A stretch of DNA of 59,286 nt. Source: an uncultured Gammaproteobacteria bacterium (GTDB lineage: Bacteria > Pseudomonadota > Gammaproteobacteria > Pseudomonadales > Azotimanducaceae_A). The position numbers were made by a program, and so were the translations under genes. The stretch covers positions 1-59,286 of the forward strand of contig CAJWGQ010000003.1 of the NCBI GenBank assembly GCA_913041025.1, given 5' to 3'. The notes under the pieces were generated by a model that saw only the letters and a program-made list of their open reading frames with translations, did no database searches and had not been told where the DNA came from. How positions within the stretch are numbered: the first letter of the stretch is position 1; each line of letters starts with the position of its first letter. Of the stretch, positions 25,557-33,202 are shown one piece after another.

Positions 25557-26393
25557 TTAAGGAAGCCCAGCACGATCAAAAGGAGCCTTATAAACTTCAA
25601 CTCGAGCATCCTTGTTGCGTTGACAGTCCTCAGGGACTGAAGAAGTTGAAGTCAATACATAGAGCTCGCCATTCCCGATCATGCAGGCAAACGCACCTCG
25701 TTCTGTTTCGATACGATGGCTCACATCGCCACCTTCTGTCTGCCGAATGCATTCATTGGTGGATGGTGAAGCGCTCCAAATGCCACCTTCTTCATCAAGG
25801 CAAATACCATCTGGGACTGCACCATCCGGCAGCTCCGCCCAGGTTCTTTTTCGAGAAAGGTCGCCGTTTGCTTCTATATTAAAAGCTGTTAGACATCTAC
25901 CGAAAGTCTCAGCCGCGATCAAAGTTTTACCATCGGGCGTAATGACCATCCCATTGGGAAAAAAAACATCTTCGGCAACCACCCTGCTTTGCCCTTTCGG
26001 ATCAACGCATATTATTTCGGCTGTTTTGGGAGTAGCGCCATTATGAAGATCAAACCCGAAATTCCCTACGTAAGCATTTCCTGTGGAATCCACAATCATG
26101 TCATTGCAATGCCAGGCTGCTAGAGCACTCAAATCAGCGTGAACAGATAGCTGAGCACCGTCCCAGAGCAAAAGCTGTCTTTTGCTCATGGAAACGATTA
26201 GCAGTTTGCCGTCTGGGAGCCAGCCCAAACCTGAGGGCTGGTCGTCTTCTAGTTTAACTATGGTCTCTGAGATTCCATCCCGTTTGACTCGAATGACCCT
26301 TTGGTCGTGCATGTCTGACAACCAAAGGGCTCCATCTCGCCAACGAGGGCCTTCACCAAAACATAGTCCTTCTATTAAAACAGTTGTATCCAA
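25557..26393 (-). CDS. SMP-30/gluconolactonase family lactonase
   Basis: A 278-residue beta-propeller of the SMP-30/regucalcin type. It has the N-terminal metal ligand Glu in FGEGPRWRDGALWLSD, the WHCNDMIVDSTGNAYVGNFG segment (Asn and Asp ligands), and FPNGMVITPDGKTLI and VPDGICLDEEGGIW. Family members hydrolyse sugar lactones or related esters with a divalent metal. The start is a TTG, the only standard start between the upstream in-frame stop and the first conserved motif. It is 30 bp downstream of the glutathione peroxidase gene, probably in one transcript. Confidence 0.9.
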   Translation of the reverse strand: MDTTVLIEGLCFGEGPRWRDGALWLSDMHDQRVIRVKRDGISETIVKLEDDQPSGLGWLPDGKLLIVSMSKRQLLLWDGAQLSVHADLSALAAWHCNDMIVDSTGNAYVGNFGFDLHNGATPKTAEIICVDPKGQSRVVAEDVFFPNGMVITPDGKTLIAAETFGRCLTAFNIEANGDLSRKRTWAELPDGAVPDGICLDEEGGIWSASPSTNECIRQTEGGDVSHRIETERGAFACMIGNGELYVLTSTSSVPEDCQRNKDARVEVYKAPFDRAGLP

Positions 26394-26423
26394 AGGCGCT
26401 ATCTCGGGTACTTCAACACAATC

Positions 26424-26903
26424 TTAAGAGCTCATGAGATTTGCTAGTTCGTCTCTGATTTCTTCAGGCGTAGTTTGAGGATTAAAACGCTTCAAAACTG
26501 ACCCGTTTCCGTCAACCAGAAACTTGGTGAAGTTCCAGGGTAGATCCTCATTACCATCTTCTCCGGGCTGCTCACTCTTTAGCAGCTTGTACAAGTCAGA
26601 AGCATTTTCGCCGTTAACTTCAATTTTTGAAAACATGGGGAAGTTGATATCGTATTTGCTGGTCACAAAATCCAGAATCTCGCCATCTGATCCAGGTTCC
26701 TGGGCACCAAATTGGTTACACGGAAATCCCAACACATTTAGATTATCTGTCTCGTTATGTAGAGTACGCAACCCGGCGTACTGTGGCGTAAGTCCTCAGG
26801 CGCTTGCGACGTTTACAATTAAACAGAATTGACCTGAGTAGGTTGAGAGTTTTACATCGTCTCCTGTGATCGATTTCATTGTGATGTCATGAAAGTGGCT
26901 CAT
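26424..26903 (-). CDS. gpx: Glutathione peroxidase, selenocysteine-containing (UGA at codon 36)
   Basis: Reading from the ATG at 26903 (GGAG five bases upstream), the frame runs through one in-frame TGA at 26796-26798 and continues to 26424, giving 159 residues. The TGA falls exactly at the catalytic peroxidatic position in NVASA-U-GLTPQYAGL, where homologues have Cys or Sec. The rest of the tetrad is intact: Gln68 (FGAQEPG), Trp123 and Asn124 (LPWNFTKFLVD). FPCNQFG is also present. A hairpin with bacterial SECIS geometry follows the UGA. Plain ORF calling yields only the C-terminal 115 residues. The enzyme would reduce hydroperoxides with glutathione or thioredoxin. A nonsense pseudogene is the alternative but fits less well. 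Confidence 0.87.
26763..26798 (-). promoter_or_regulatory. UGA codon and candidate bacterial SECIS hairpin
   Basis: Thirteen bases after the UGA (26796-26798) the transcript can form a perfect 7-bp stem, AGTACGC (26782-26776) with GCGTACT (26769-26763), closing a 6-base loop CGGGUU. Bacterial SECIS elements lie directly behind the UGA, with the apical loop some 16-37 nt downstream and a G among its first two bases. Here the loop G is 22 nt downstream, at loop position two. SelB binding is inferred. Confidence 0.75.
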
Positions 26904-27113
26904 TTATTCTCCAAAAAAAACAAGTTTTATAGGTTGGTATACAGTAGCAGCTAAATTGGGCGGTGGCACCTCGCAGATTAAGAAGGTAATATCTTGATGT
27001 TTGGGGAATACACTAAATCCAAAATAATGACGGCGAAGCATGGTAATGACGTCTGTTTATGATGATCTTATCTGTGTATTCGGTTTTCGCAAATTAACTT
27101 AGAGGATACAAGA

Positions 27114-28298
27114 ATGGGAGATGTAGTAATTGTAGATAGCGTGCGAACAGGCCTTGCGAAGGCCTTTCGTGGCAGCTTCAACATGACACGGTCAGACGAT
27201 ATGCTGGCCCACTGTATAGATTCTTTGTTGGATCGAAATTCAAAGATCGCTGCTGACGAAGTGGAAGATGTGGTCGTTGGTGCGGCGAGCCACGCGGGAG
27301 AGCAGGATGGAAACCTAGCGAGATTGGCTGTGGTTTTATCCAAACTGCCAATTACAGCTGCTGGTGTAACAATTAATAGGTTTTGTTCATCTGGTTTGCA
27401 GTCGATAGCGATTGCGGCGAACCAAATAGCTACTGGTCAAACCCAGGTCGCAATAGCGGGTGGCGTGGATTCTATTTCTATGAGAACTCGTCAAGAGCCT
27501 GGTAAATCGCAGCAAAATCAGCGGTTGGTTGATGATAAACCTGACATTTTCATGGCGATGGGTAACACGGCAGAAGTTGTTGCGCGTCGGTATCAAGTTA
27601 CACGTGAGATGCAGGATGAATATGCTCTGCAAAGTCAGCAGCGATATGCGGCTGCAGTGGAAGCTGGAAAGATTGCTGAAGAAATTGTTCCTATGCAGGC
27701 AACTATGCTTAAGGTAGACAAAGAAACAGGGGAAGAAAGCCACGAAACAGTAACTGTCGATAAAGATGAGTGTAATAGACCTACAACGACTCTTGATGCT
27801 CTAGCCTCTTTGCCTCCAGCATTTGAGGATGATGGCTCTGTAACTGCTGGTAATGCGTCACAGTTGTCTGACGGTGCCTCAATGACGATGCTGATGAGTG
27901 CTGAACGAGCAGCTCAGTTAGGAATAGAGCCGTTAGGAATCTATCGAGGTTTCACAGTGGCTGGCTGTGAGCCTGATGAAATGGGTATTGGCCCAGTTTT
28001 CGCTATCCCCCGCTTGCTAGAAAATGCGGGTCTTAAGCAGGATGACATCGATATATGGGAATTAAACGAGGCATTTGCTTCGCAATGTCTATATTGTCGT
28101 GATGCTCTAGGTCTGGATAACGAAAAATACAACGTGCTAGGTGGAAGTATCTCTATTGGTCATCCCTTTGGTATGACTGGATCGCGTCAAACGGGCCTAG
28201 TCCTGAGAGAACTCAGGAGAACCAACAAGAAGTATGGTGTTGTAACCATGTGTATCGGTGGCGGACAAGGTGCTGCAGGATTGTTTGAAGCAGCCTAA
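27114..28298 (+). CDS. Thiolase (acetyl-CoA C-acyltransferase)
   Basis: A 394-residue degradative-type thiolase. The nucleophilic Cys is in ITINRFCSSGLQSIAIAAN, the first His motif is ISIGHPFGMTGSRQTG, and the second Cys is in VVTMCIGGGQGAAGLFE; NEAFA is also present. It cleaves 3-ketoacyl-CoA with CoA and works in the cytoplasm in beta-oxidation. It is monocistronic here: a 215-bp upstream region leads to it and a strong hairpin follows 22 bp after the stop. The upstream region 26904-27113 shows no other gene. Confidence 0.95.
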   Translation: MGDVVIVDSVRTGLAKAFRGSFNMTRSDDMLAHCIDSLLDRNSKIAADEVEDVVVGAASHAGEQDGNLARLAVVLSKLPITAAGVTINRFCSSGLQSIAIAANQIATGQTQVAIAGGVDSISMRTRQEPGKSQQNQRLVDDKPDIFMAMGNTAEVVARRYQVTREMQDEYALQSQQRYAAAVEAGKIAEEIVPMQATMLKVDKETGEESHETVTVDKDECNRPTTTLDALASLPPAFEDDGSVTAGNASQLSDGASMTMLMSAERAAQLGIEPLGIYRGFTVAGCEPDEMGIGPVFAIPRLLENAGLKQDDIDIWELNEAFASQCLYCRDALGLDNEKYNVLGGSISIGHPFGMTGSRQTGLVLRELRRTNKKYGVVTMCIGGGQGAAGLFEAA

Positions 28299-28319
28299 TT
28301 TTGCTCGTCCTCTAGTATT

Positions 28320-28360
28320 AGAAGCCAAGCTCCATCGTTTGAGCTTGGCTTCTAGTTTCT
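28320..28360 (+). terminator. Rho-independent terminator after the thiolase gene
   Basis: A perfect 13-bp stem, AGAAGCCAAGCTC (28320-28332) with GAGCTTGGCTTCT (28341-28353), closes an 8-base loop and is followed by AGTTTCTT. The T tract is interrupted, so efficiency may be partial. It lies 22 bp after the thiolase stop. Confidence 0.7.
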
Positions 28361-28445
28361 TATGTAACAAATTGAAATCAGCTCGCAATTTCTCCGTAAC
28401 CGCAAAAAGGCAGAATCTGCTCTTTCGTTGCAGGAAAGGTTGATT

Positions 28446-29057
28446 TTGTTTGTGCAGGTTTTTTGGTCCATTAATACAGAGCGAAATTGGAAACTGGTTG
28501 TTTTCTCTATGCTGCTTAGTCTCTCGGGATGGGTTGGTTCTCAAATTGATGATCCAATCAGTCAACGTCTGGAGAAGATTTACTCTTCTAAATCGAATCA
28601 AGAGATAAGTGAGCTGTTGTCTTCATGGGGCTCCCTATCTCCTTTGGAGCGTCGATTCTTATTGGCTGAAACACGTGGTCGATTAGACGAAGGAAAAAGA
28701 AGAGATCTTCAAAAGGATAGTCGAATCAATATTCGCGTTGACCGAAGATACGGAAGCTCTGTAAACAACGTTGGCGTAACGAAGTTTGAGATTCGAACCC
28801 AGGTCAAGAGAAAAACTGAAGACGGCATTGATCCATCCTCTGCTGCTTCAAGAATAGAAAAGCTTTCCCGGAGTCAAAAGCAGATGCCTAATATAGTGAG
28901 TCGTCGTCAGTCCCTATTTTCCGAGAATCGCGCAGAGTTTAGATCCGTAACGTATGGGTCTGGTTTTGAGAGGCGAGCAGTTAACGAGGATGCTTCTAAT
29001 GCCAAAAGGCAAAAGAAAGGGGACGAAGCAGTTCAACTGCGAGAGAAGGATCGATAA
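28446..29057 (+). CDS. Hypothetical membrane-anchored or secreted protein of a two-component operon
   Basis: Family not recognised. A single hydrophobic segment near the N-terminus (LVVFSMLLSLSGWVGS) is followed by about 170 mostly hydrophilic, Arg/Lys/Ser-rich residues. The segment ISELLSSWGSLSPLERRFLL looks helical, and the tail is basic. The TTG at 28446 has AGGAAAGG six bases upstream. An ATG at 28509 is possible but would lose part of the hydrophobic segment. The stop overlaps the response-regulator ATG by one base, so the genes are translationally coupled. Its product could be a periplasmic accessory of the sensor kinase or the regulated output; this is inference. Confidence 0.6.
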   Translation: MFVQVFWSINTERNWKLVVFSMLLSLSGWVGSQIDDPISQRLEKIYSSKSNQEISELLSSWGSLSPLERRFLLAETRGRLDEGKRRDLQKDSRINIRVDRRYGSSVNNVGVTKFEIRTQVKRKTEDGIDPSSAASRIEKLSRSQKQMPNIVSRRQSLFSENRAEFRSVTYGSGFERRAVNEDASNAKRQKKGDEAVQLREKDR

Positions 29058-29770
29058 TGGATCAAGAAACCGCTCGAATATTGGTGGTAGACGATGACAG
29101 CGAACTGCGGCATCTAATCAAGGAGTACCTAGAGAAAAATGGTTTTACTGTCGATACTGTTGAATCGGGAGAAACCATGGATGGTTATCTTGATAACTCC
29201 AAGGCTGATTTGATTATCCTGGATCTGATGCTACCGGGTGAACATGGACTCTCCATTGCCCAAAGATTAAAAAAACAGATGGAGATACCCATCATTATCG
29301 TCTCTGCCCAGGGAGATGATGTGGATCGAATTGTAGGATTGGAAATTGGGGCTGACGATTACTTAGCAAAGCCGTTTAACCCGAGGGAGCTTCTCGCCCG
29401 TGTTCGCGCTGTATTGAGGCGCAGCAGCGCTTCGGTTGCTTTCGGGAACATTGAAACTGACAAGATAACCTTCGGTGAGTTTGAAGTCGACATCAGCGCG
29501 CACCGATTGACTCGAGGTCCAGACGTAATACCGCTTACATCCGGAGAATTTGATTTGTTATCGATATTGGTGAAAACCCCTAATAAAGTGTTGGATAGAG
29601 ATCGGATTTTGGATTTGTTAACGGGTGCTGAGCGGTCTCCGTTTGATCGTTCGATCGATGTTCGGATCACCCGTCTTCGAGCAAAAATCGAAGTTGATCC
29701 AGCCAATCCGCTATATATCAAAACCATCTGGGGCAAAGGGTACATGTTCTGTCCAGGTGAAGTAGGATAA
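29057..29770 (+). CDS. OmpR-family response regulator
   Basis: A 237-residue protein with a receiver domain (ILVVDDDSELRHLI, phosphoacceptor Asp56 in LIILDLMLPGEHG, switch Ser/Thr in IIIVSAQ, Lys in DYLAKPFNPREL). A C-terminal winged-helix effector domain follows (LTSGEFDLLSILVKTPNKVL, SIDVRITRLRAKIE, IKTIWGKGYMF). It is a DNA-binding transcription factor controlled by the kinase encoded 1 bp downstream. OmpR-type proteins bind tandem half-sites at 10-11 bp spacing. Its targets are unknown. Confidence 0.95.
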   Translation: MDQETARILVVDDDSELRHLIKEYLEKNGFTVDTVESGETMDGYLDNSKADLIILDLMLPGEHGLSIAQRLKKQMEIPIIIVSAQGDDVDRIVGLEIGADDYLAKPFNPRELLARVRAVLRRSSASVAFGNIETDKITFGEFEVDISAHRLTRGPDVIPLTSGEFDLLSILVKTPNKVLDRDRILDLLTGAERSPFDRSIDVRITRLRAKIEVDPANPLYIKTIWGKGYMFCPGEVG

Positions 29771-29771
29771 T

Positions 29772-31055
29772 TTGCTGAGCTGGAAACCAAATTCTCTATT
29801 AGTTCGCACTAACCTCACGCTAGGTTTCAGCTCCATGTTGATCGCTGTAGTGGCTATTTTTTCGCTTAACCTGTTTGTGATAGCACCCATTGCAGAACGC
29901 TCTGCAGATGATGAGGCCGCATTATTGGTTTTGTCAGCGCAGACTTGGGTTGAATTACCTCCGGAAGCTAGGCCTTATTTTGAATTGGAATTGGCTGAAT
30001 CGCATGACCTAATCATAAGTGAAGTAATTAGAGAATTTCCTGAGCTCGATGGTTACCTGCCGTATGTCAATTACCTCAAGCAAAAATTGGAAACGCGCCT
30101 CAATATGCAGGTCAGGATATTTCAAGGCGATGATTTGCTCTGGATTGACGTTCCAATGGGTGGTTATGAGTTGCAGGTCGGCTTGTCTGCAGATCGAAGG
30201 GCTATTGAGCTTTTTTACGTGGCGCTGATCATAGTGGCCTTGGGCTCGGCGATTGTTTTTTTTACTTCCTTGTATATTGTTCAGAGGATAGCCCGTCCTT
30301 TGGTTAGGGTCGCTAAGCAAGCGGAGGCCTTTCGTGGTATCCGGGATATTGACCCTTTACCTGAGGCGGGACCAAGGGAGTTGGTTTCTCTTGCGCGTAA
30401 TTTCAATACCATGGCCAAAGAGGTTTCTCTGCTTCTGGAAAATAGAACCACTTTATTAGCGGGTATCTCCCACGATTTAAGGACGCCCTTGGCACGAATG
30501 CGTTTAGCCTTGGAATTGTTGCCAGAAGAAGTTGATCCAAAACTTGTTGAACGATTTGAACGCAATCTAGAGTCGATGGATGAGTTGATCTCTGATGCGA
30601 CTAGATTTGCAAAAGGAGCGGGGGAAGTAGCGCAAGAAATAGAGCTTTTGAGTTTTGTGAAGGAAGTGGTCGCAAGTTTTGATCCCGCGGTGGAGTTAAA
30701 GGCAGGGATTGACGAGTCGGTTCGGGTGAAAATACCGCCCAGTGCACTTCGAAGGGTTCTTATTAATCTGGTAAACAACGGTATTAAATACGGAAGTAGG
30801 GTGGCCATTCAACTTGAAGCCGACAGTTTGAGTGTTTTAGACGATGGCCCAGGAATTCCGGATGAATACCGAGCTCAGGTTTTCCAGCCCTTCTTTAGAT
30901 TGGATCGATCTCGCAGTGCTTCTGGAGGCGGTAGTGGATTAGGGTTGGCGATCGTGCATCAGCTTTGTTTGGTTCATGGCTGGACTATTGTAATAGAGGA
31001 TGCGAATCCTGAAGTGAAAATGAAGGGGGCCGCGTTTCATTTGGATTTTTCATGA
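29772..31055 (+). CDS. EnvZ-type sensor histidine kinase
   Basis: A 427-residue inner-membrane kinase. TM1 is near 17-40, a periplasmic sensor of about 105 residues follows, and TM2 is near 149-170. A HAMP domain (171-222) leads to the dimerisation domain with the phospho-His234 in LLAGISHDLRTPLARMR. The ATPase domain carries the N box (LRRVLINLVNNGIKYG), DDGPGIP and GGGSGLGLAIV. The layout matches EnvZ. The TTG start at 29772 follows AGGA; the gene is the last of the three-gene operon. Confidence 0.95.
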   Translation: MLSWKPNSLLVRTNLTLGFSSMLIAVVAIFSLNLFVIAPIAERSADDEAALLVLSAQTWVELPPEARPYFELELAESHDLIISEVIREFPELDGYLPYVNYLKQKLETRLNMQVRIFQGDDLLWIDVPMGGYELQVGLSADRRAIELFYVALIIVALGSAIVFFTSLYIVQRIARPLVRVAKQAEAFRGIRDIDPLPEAGPRELVSLARNFNTMAKEVSLLLENRTTLLAGISHDLRTPLARMRLALELLPEEVDPKLVERFERNLESMDELISDATRFAKGAGEVAQEIELLSFVKEVVASFDPAVELKAGIDESVRVKIPPSALRRVLINLVNNGIKYGSRVAIQLEADSLSVLDDGPGIPDEYRAQVFQPFFRLDRSRSASGGGSGLGLAIVHQLCLVHGWTIVIEDANPEVKMKGAAFHLDFS

Positions 31056-31078
31056 TTTCTTCATCGATTTGAAACACA

Positions 31079-31106
31079 TTGACACAAACTTAGTCACCTC
31101 TGTAAT
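31079..31106 (+). promoter_or_regulatory. Strong sigma70-like promoter between the kinase gene and a terminator
   Basis: TTGACA at 31079-31084 (perfect -35), a 16-bp spacer, and TGTAAT at 31101-31106 (5/6 match to the -10 box). The start of transcription would be near 31113. It begins 24 bp after the histidine kinase stop. Confidence 0.55.
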
Positions 31107-31112
31107 CCCCTG

Positions 31113-31254
31113 GTAACCATAATTTTAGATAATTGAAGTGGGTTAAATGGTGATCTCCAAATTGACCCAGTGTGATTGGTGGATTAATTGGCTAATTAAA
31201 CCGATCATCTCTCTTAAACCGCCGACTTTTCTCTCCAAGTCGGCGGTTTTTTTT
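31113..31254 (+). ncRNA. Candidate small RNA of about 140 nt
   Basis: The 321-bp gap 31056-31376 contains no convincing ORF. It does contain a near-consensus promoter (31079-31106) and, about 105 bp after the predicted start, a strong terminator (31219-31254). In between, TTAATT-GGCT-AATTAA (31184-31199) can form a second hairpin. Promoter, short non-coding body and U-tract terminator together are the usual layout of an intergenic sRNA. The alternative is a terminated leader of the enoyl-CoA hydratase gene at 31377. No known sRNA family is recognised. Confidence 0.45.
31219..31254 (+). terminator. Rho-independent terminator
   Basis: CCGCCGACTT (31219-31228) pairs perfectly with AAGTCGGCGG (31237-31246) around an 8-base loop and is followed by eight T residues (31247-31254). 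It is the clearest intrinsic terminator in the window. Confidence 0.92.
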
Positions 31255-31376
31255 GATGGATTTGCTCAATGTGTTAGAGGCATAAACAGACTAGATTCTG
31301 GTATGTTGTCCCCTCGAACAAGGTACTTGGACCATTTGTCCTTTGCCTAAGATCAAAGACCAAACACGGGAGAAAC

Positions 31377-32153
31377 ATGAGCTTCGAAAATATTCTTTAT
31401 TCTATTGAAGGGCCCTTGGCTCTAATCACTATTAATCGTGCTGAGAAACATAATGCTATTTCTCTTGCCACTTTGGATGAGCTTAATGAAGCCGTTGATT
31501 TTGCTGCGGAAGATAATGCTGTCAAAGTAATAGCGATTACGGGTGCGGGGGGTAAGTCCTTCGCTTCTGGATCCGATTTGTCGGAAGTGTTAGATAGAGA
31601 CTTAAAAAAAGCGTTGGAACCTATCGTACAAGGGCTTGCCGATAAGTTGGAGAGAACCCCAAAACCAACGATTGCCGCGATTGACGGAATCTGTATGGGA
31701 GGAGGTTTAGAGGTCGCTTTAGGGTGTGATCTTAGGGTAGCCACACCTGGGTCGAAATTTGCTACACCTGAGGGGAAGCTCGGTATTATTCCTGGAGGAG
31801 GCGCTACCGCGAGACTACCTAGGATTGTGGGGAAGGGTTGGGGCATGGAGATGATGTTGATGGGCGAGCCAATTGACGCAGATAGGGCTTTGCAAATCGG
31901 ACTAATAACCCGTTTAGTAGAATCCGAGCAGCTCTTGGAGGAAATCGTAAAGATGGCAGATCATTTAAGCCAGTTCGCCCCATTTGTGCCTCGGACCATG
32001 AAGGCAATGGTTCATTTTGGGATGGAAGCGAGTCTAGCCGGTGCCTTAATGTTCGAAAAATATGCTCAGGGCGCTCTGGTGCAAACTGAAGATAAAAAAG
32101 AGGGCATTGAAGCGTTTTTAGAAAAAAGGAAACCGTCTTTCAAGGGGAAATAA
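31377..32153 (+). CDS. Enoyl-CoA hydratase/isomerase family protein
   Basis: A 258-residue crotonase-fold protein: LALITINRAEKHNAIS, IAITGAGGKSFASGSDL (oxyanion hole 1), AIDGICMGGGLEVALGCDLR (oxyanion hole 2) and FATPEGKLGIIPGGGATARLPR. The Glu in TPEGKLGI matches the first catalytic Glu of hydratases, while the usual second Glu position is Gly-rich. It could be a hydratase or an isomerase. GGGAGAAAC precedes the ATG. It starts a plus-strand group with the two MaoC-type genes. Confidence 0.9.
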   Translation: MSFENILYSIEGPLALITINRAEKHNAISLATLDELNEAVDFAAEDNAVKVIAITGAGGKSFASGSDLSEVLDRDLKKALEPIVQGLADKLERTPKPTIAAIDGICMGGGLEVALGCDLRVATPGSKFATPEGKLGIIPGGGATARLPRIVGKGWGMEMMLMGEPIDADRALQIGLITRLVESEQLLEEIVKMADHLSQFAPFVPRTMKAMVHFGMEASLAGALMFEKYAQGALVQTEDKKEGIEAFLEKRKPSFKGK

Positions 32154-32239
32154 AGAATCCTGATCCTTGAAAGTTAGTTTGAGGATGAGCCATACTTTAA
32201 CTACTTGTACTAGTAAATAATCTTAAAAAGGGGAGGCAA

Positions 32240-32734
32240 ATGGCTATTGATAAGTTTCCAGTAGAGGCGAGCCATATAATGATGTTCGCTCGCTCTGTGG
32301 CGGATGGCAATCAGATCTATCATGACGAGGACTATGCAAAAGGAACAGAGGTCGGTTCAATAATCGCTCCGCCCACTTTTGCGCAGGCCAGCGCTCAGTT
32401 CGATCCAGACTACTTTCTGCGTCCAAAGCTTGGTGAAGACTGGTTTGGTTCAGGGAAAGAACCAACGGGAGTCAAAAGAGAGTCTTCCGGTGGCGGTGGC
32501 GGTGGCGGCGGTGGACTCCATGCAGAGCAACATTTTGAATATCACAGACACCTAAAGCCGGGAGATGTGCTGACGGGCACAAACAAGCCTGGTAAAACCT
32601 GGGAAAAAGAAGGAAAGAGGTCTGGTAAGTTGGTGTTCTCTGAAACAGTGACTGAGTATCGAGACCAAAATGGTGAGCTGGTTATTACGGCGACCGGGGT
32701 TGGAGTTAGAACAGAACGTCCGGTTGACCAATAG
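32240..32734 (+). CDS. MaoC-like dehydratase, FAS1-type N-terminal hotdog subunit
   Basis: A 164-residue hotdog-fold protein of the MaoC N-terminal type: SHIMMFARSVADGNQIYHDE, IIAPPTFAQASAQF, then HAEQHFEYHRHLKPGDVLTG. It lacks the catalytic Asp-x4-His motif found in the next gene, so it is likely the non-catalytic, substrate-binding half of a two-subunit (R)-specific enoyl-CoA hydratase like HadAB or ChsH1/H2-type enzymes. A run of nine glycines (residues 84-92), encoded by repeated GGTGGC units, sits just before the conserved HAEQ block. GGGGAGG precedes the ATG, and the catalytic subunit gene follows after 10 bp. Confidence 0.85.
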   Translation: MAIDKFPVEASHIMMFARSVADGNQIYHDEDYAKGTEVGSIIAPPTFAQASAQFDPDYFLRPKLGEDWFGSGKEPTGVKRESSGGGGGGGGGLHAEQHFEYHRHLKPGDVLTGTNKPGKTWEKEGKRSGKLVFSETVTEYRDQNGELVITATGVGVRTERPVDQ

Positions 32735-32744
32735 GAGAATTTAG

Positions 32745-33152
32745 ATGGCTTTGAAAGCAAGCGAGTTAAAAATTGGCGACACCTATAGTGAGTGCTTGGT
32801 TGAAGATTTGACCAGAACTCAAATTGTTATGTATGCCGGAGCATCTGGAGACTACAATCCAGTGCACACCGACCAGCTATTTACGGAAAAAGTAGCGGGT
32901 TATCCGTCTGTGTTTGCACATGGGATGCTGACCATGGGAATGACAGGTCGTATGATCACTAACTATGTAGGAGATGGTCGACTTACCAAGTATGGCGTTC
33001 GATTCACTAGTCAGGTTTGGCCGGGAGATACCTTAAATTCAACTGCAACGGTTGAGGAAGTAACCGACGGTATAGTAAATCTAAAGGTAGAAACCACCAA
33101 TCAGGATGGTGCAACCGTTCTGTCTGGTTATGCCACTGCGAGAGTCGACTAA
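32745..33152 (+). CDS. MaoC-like (R)-enoyl-CoA hydratase, catalytic subunit
   Basis: A 135-residue hotdog protein with the hydratase-2 motif YAGASGDYNPVHTD (Asp and His four residues apart), FAHGMLTMGMTGRM, and VRFTSQVWPGDTLNSTATV. It adds water to trans-2-enoyl-CoA to give the (R)-3-hydroxy product, probably as a heteromer with the product of the preceding gene. A hairpin terminator follows 17 bp after the stop. Confidence 0.92.
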   Translation: MALKASELKIGDTYSECLVEDLTRTQIVMYAGASGDYNPVHTDQLFTEKVAGYPSVFAHGMLTMGMTGRMITNYVGDGRLTKYGVRFTSQVWPGDTLNSTATVEEVTDGIVNLKVETTNQDGATVLSGYATARVD

Positions 33153-33168
33153 CGGCAGTTGCCTAGGG

Positions 33169-33201
33169 AAAGTCAGCCTAATAATTTCAGGCTGACTTTT
33201 T
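33169..33201 (+). terminator. Rho-independent terminator between convergent genes
   Basis: AAAGTCAGCCT (33169-33179) pairs with AGGCTGACTTT (33189-33199), and five T residues cover 33197-33201. It ends the MaoC operon. It may also act weakly leftward on the SDR transcript, though its tail overlaps the end of that gene. Confidence 0.8.
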
Positions 33202-33202
33202 C

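Noticed and set aside
26424..26771. Truncated 115-residue glutathione peroxidase ORF starting at a TTG, or a pseudogene broken by a stop codon
   Set aside because: The upstream frame encodes the complete N-terminal domain with its own ribosome site. The only stop is a TGA at the catalytic residue and it is followed by a SECIS-like hairpin, so selenocysteine readthrough explains it better than decay.
31147..31350. 67-residue ORF between the kinase and enoyl-CoA hydratase genes
   Set aside because: It runs straight through the strong terminator hairpin, has no ribosome site and no recognisable domain.
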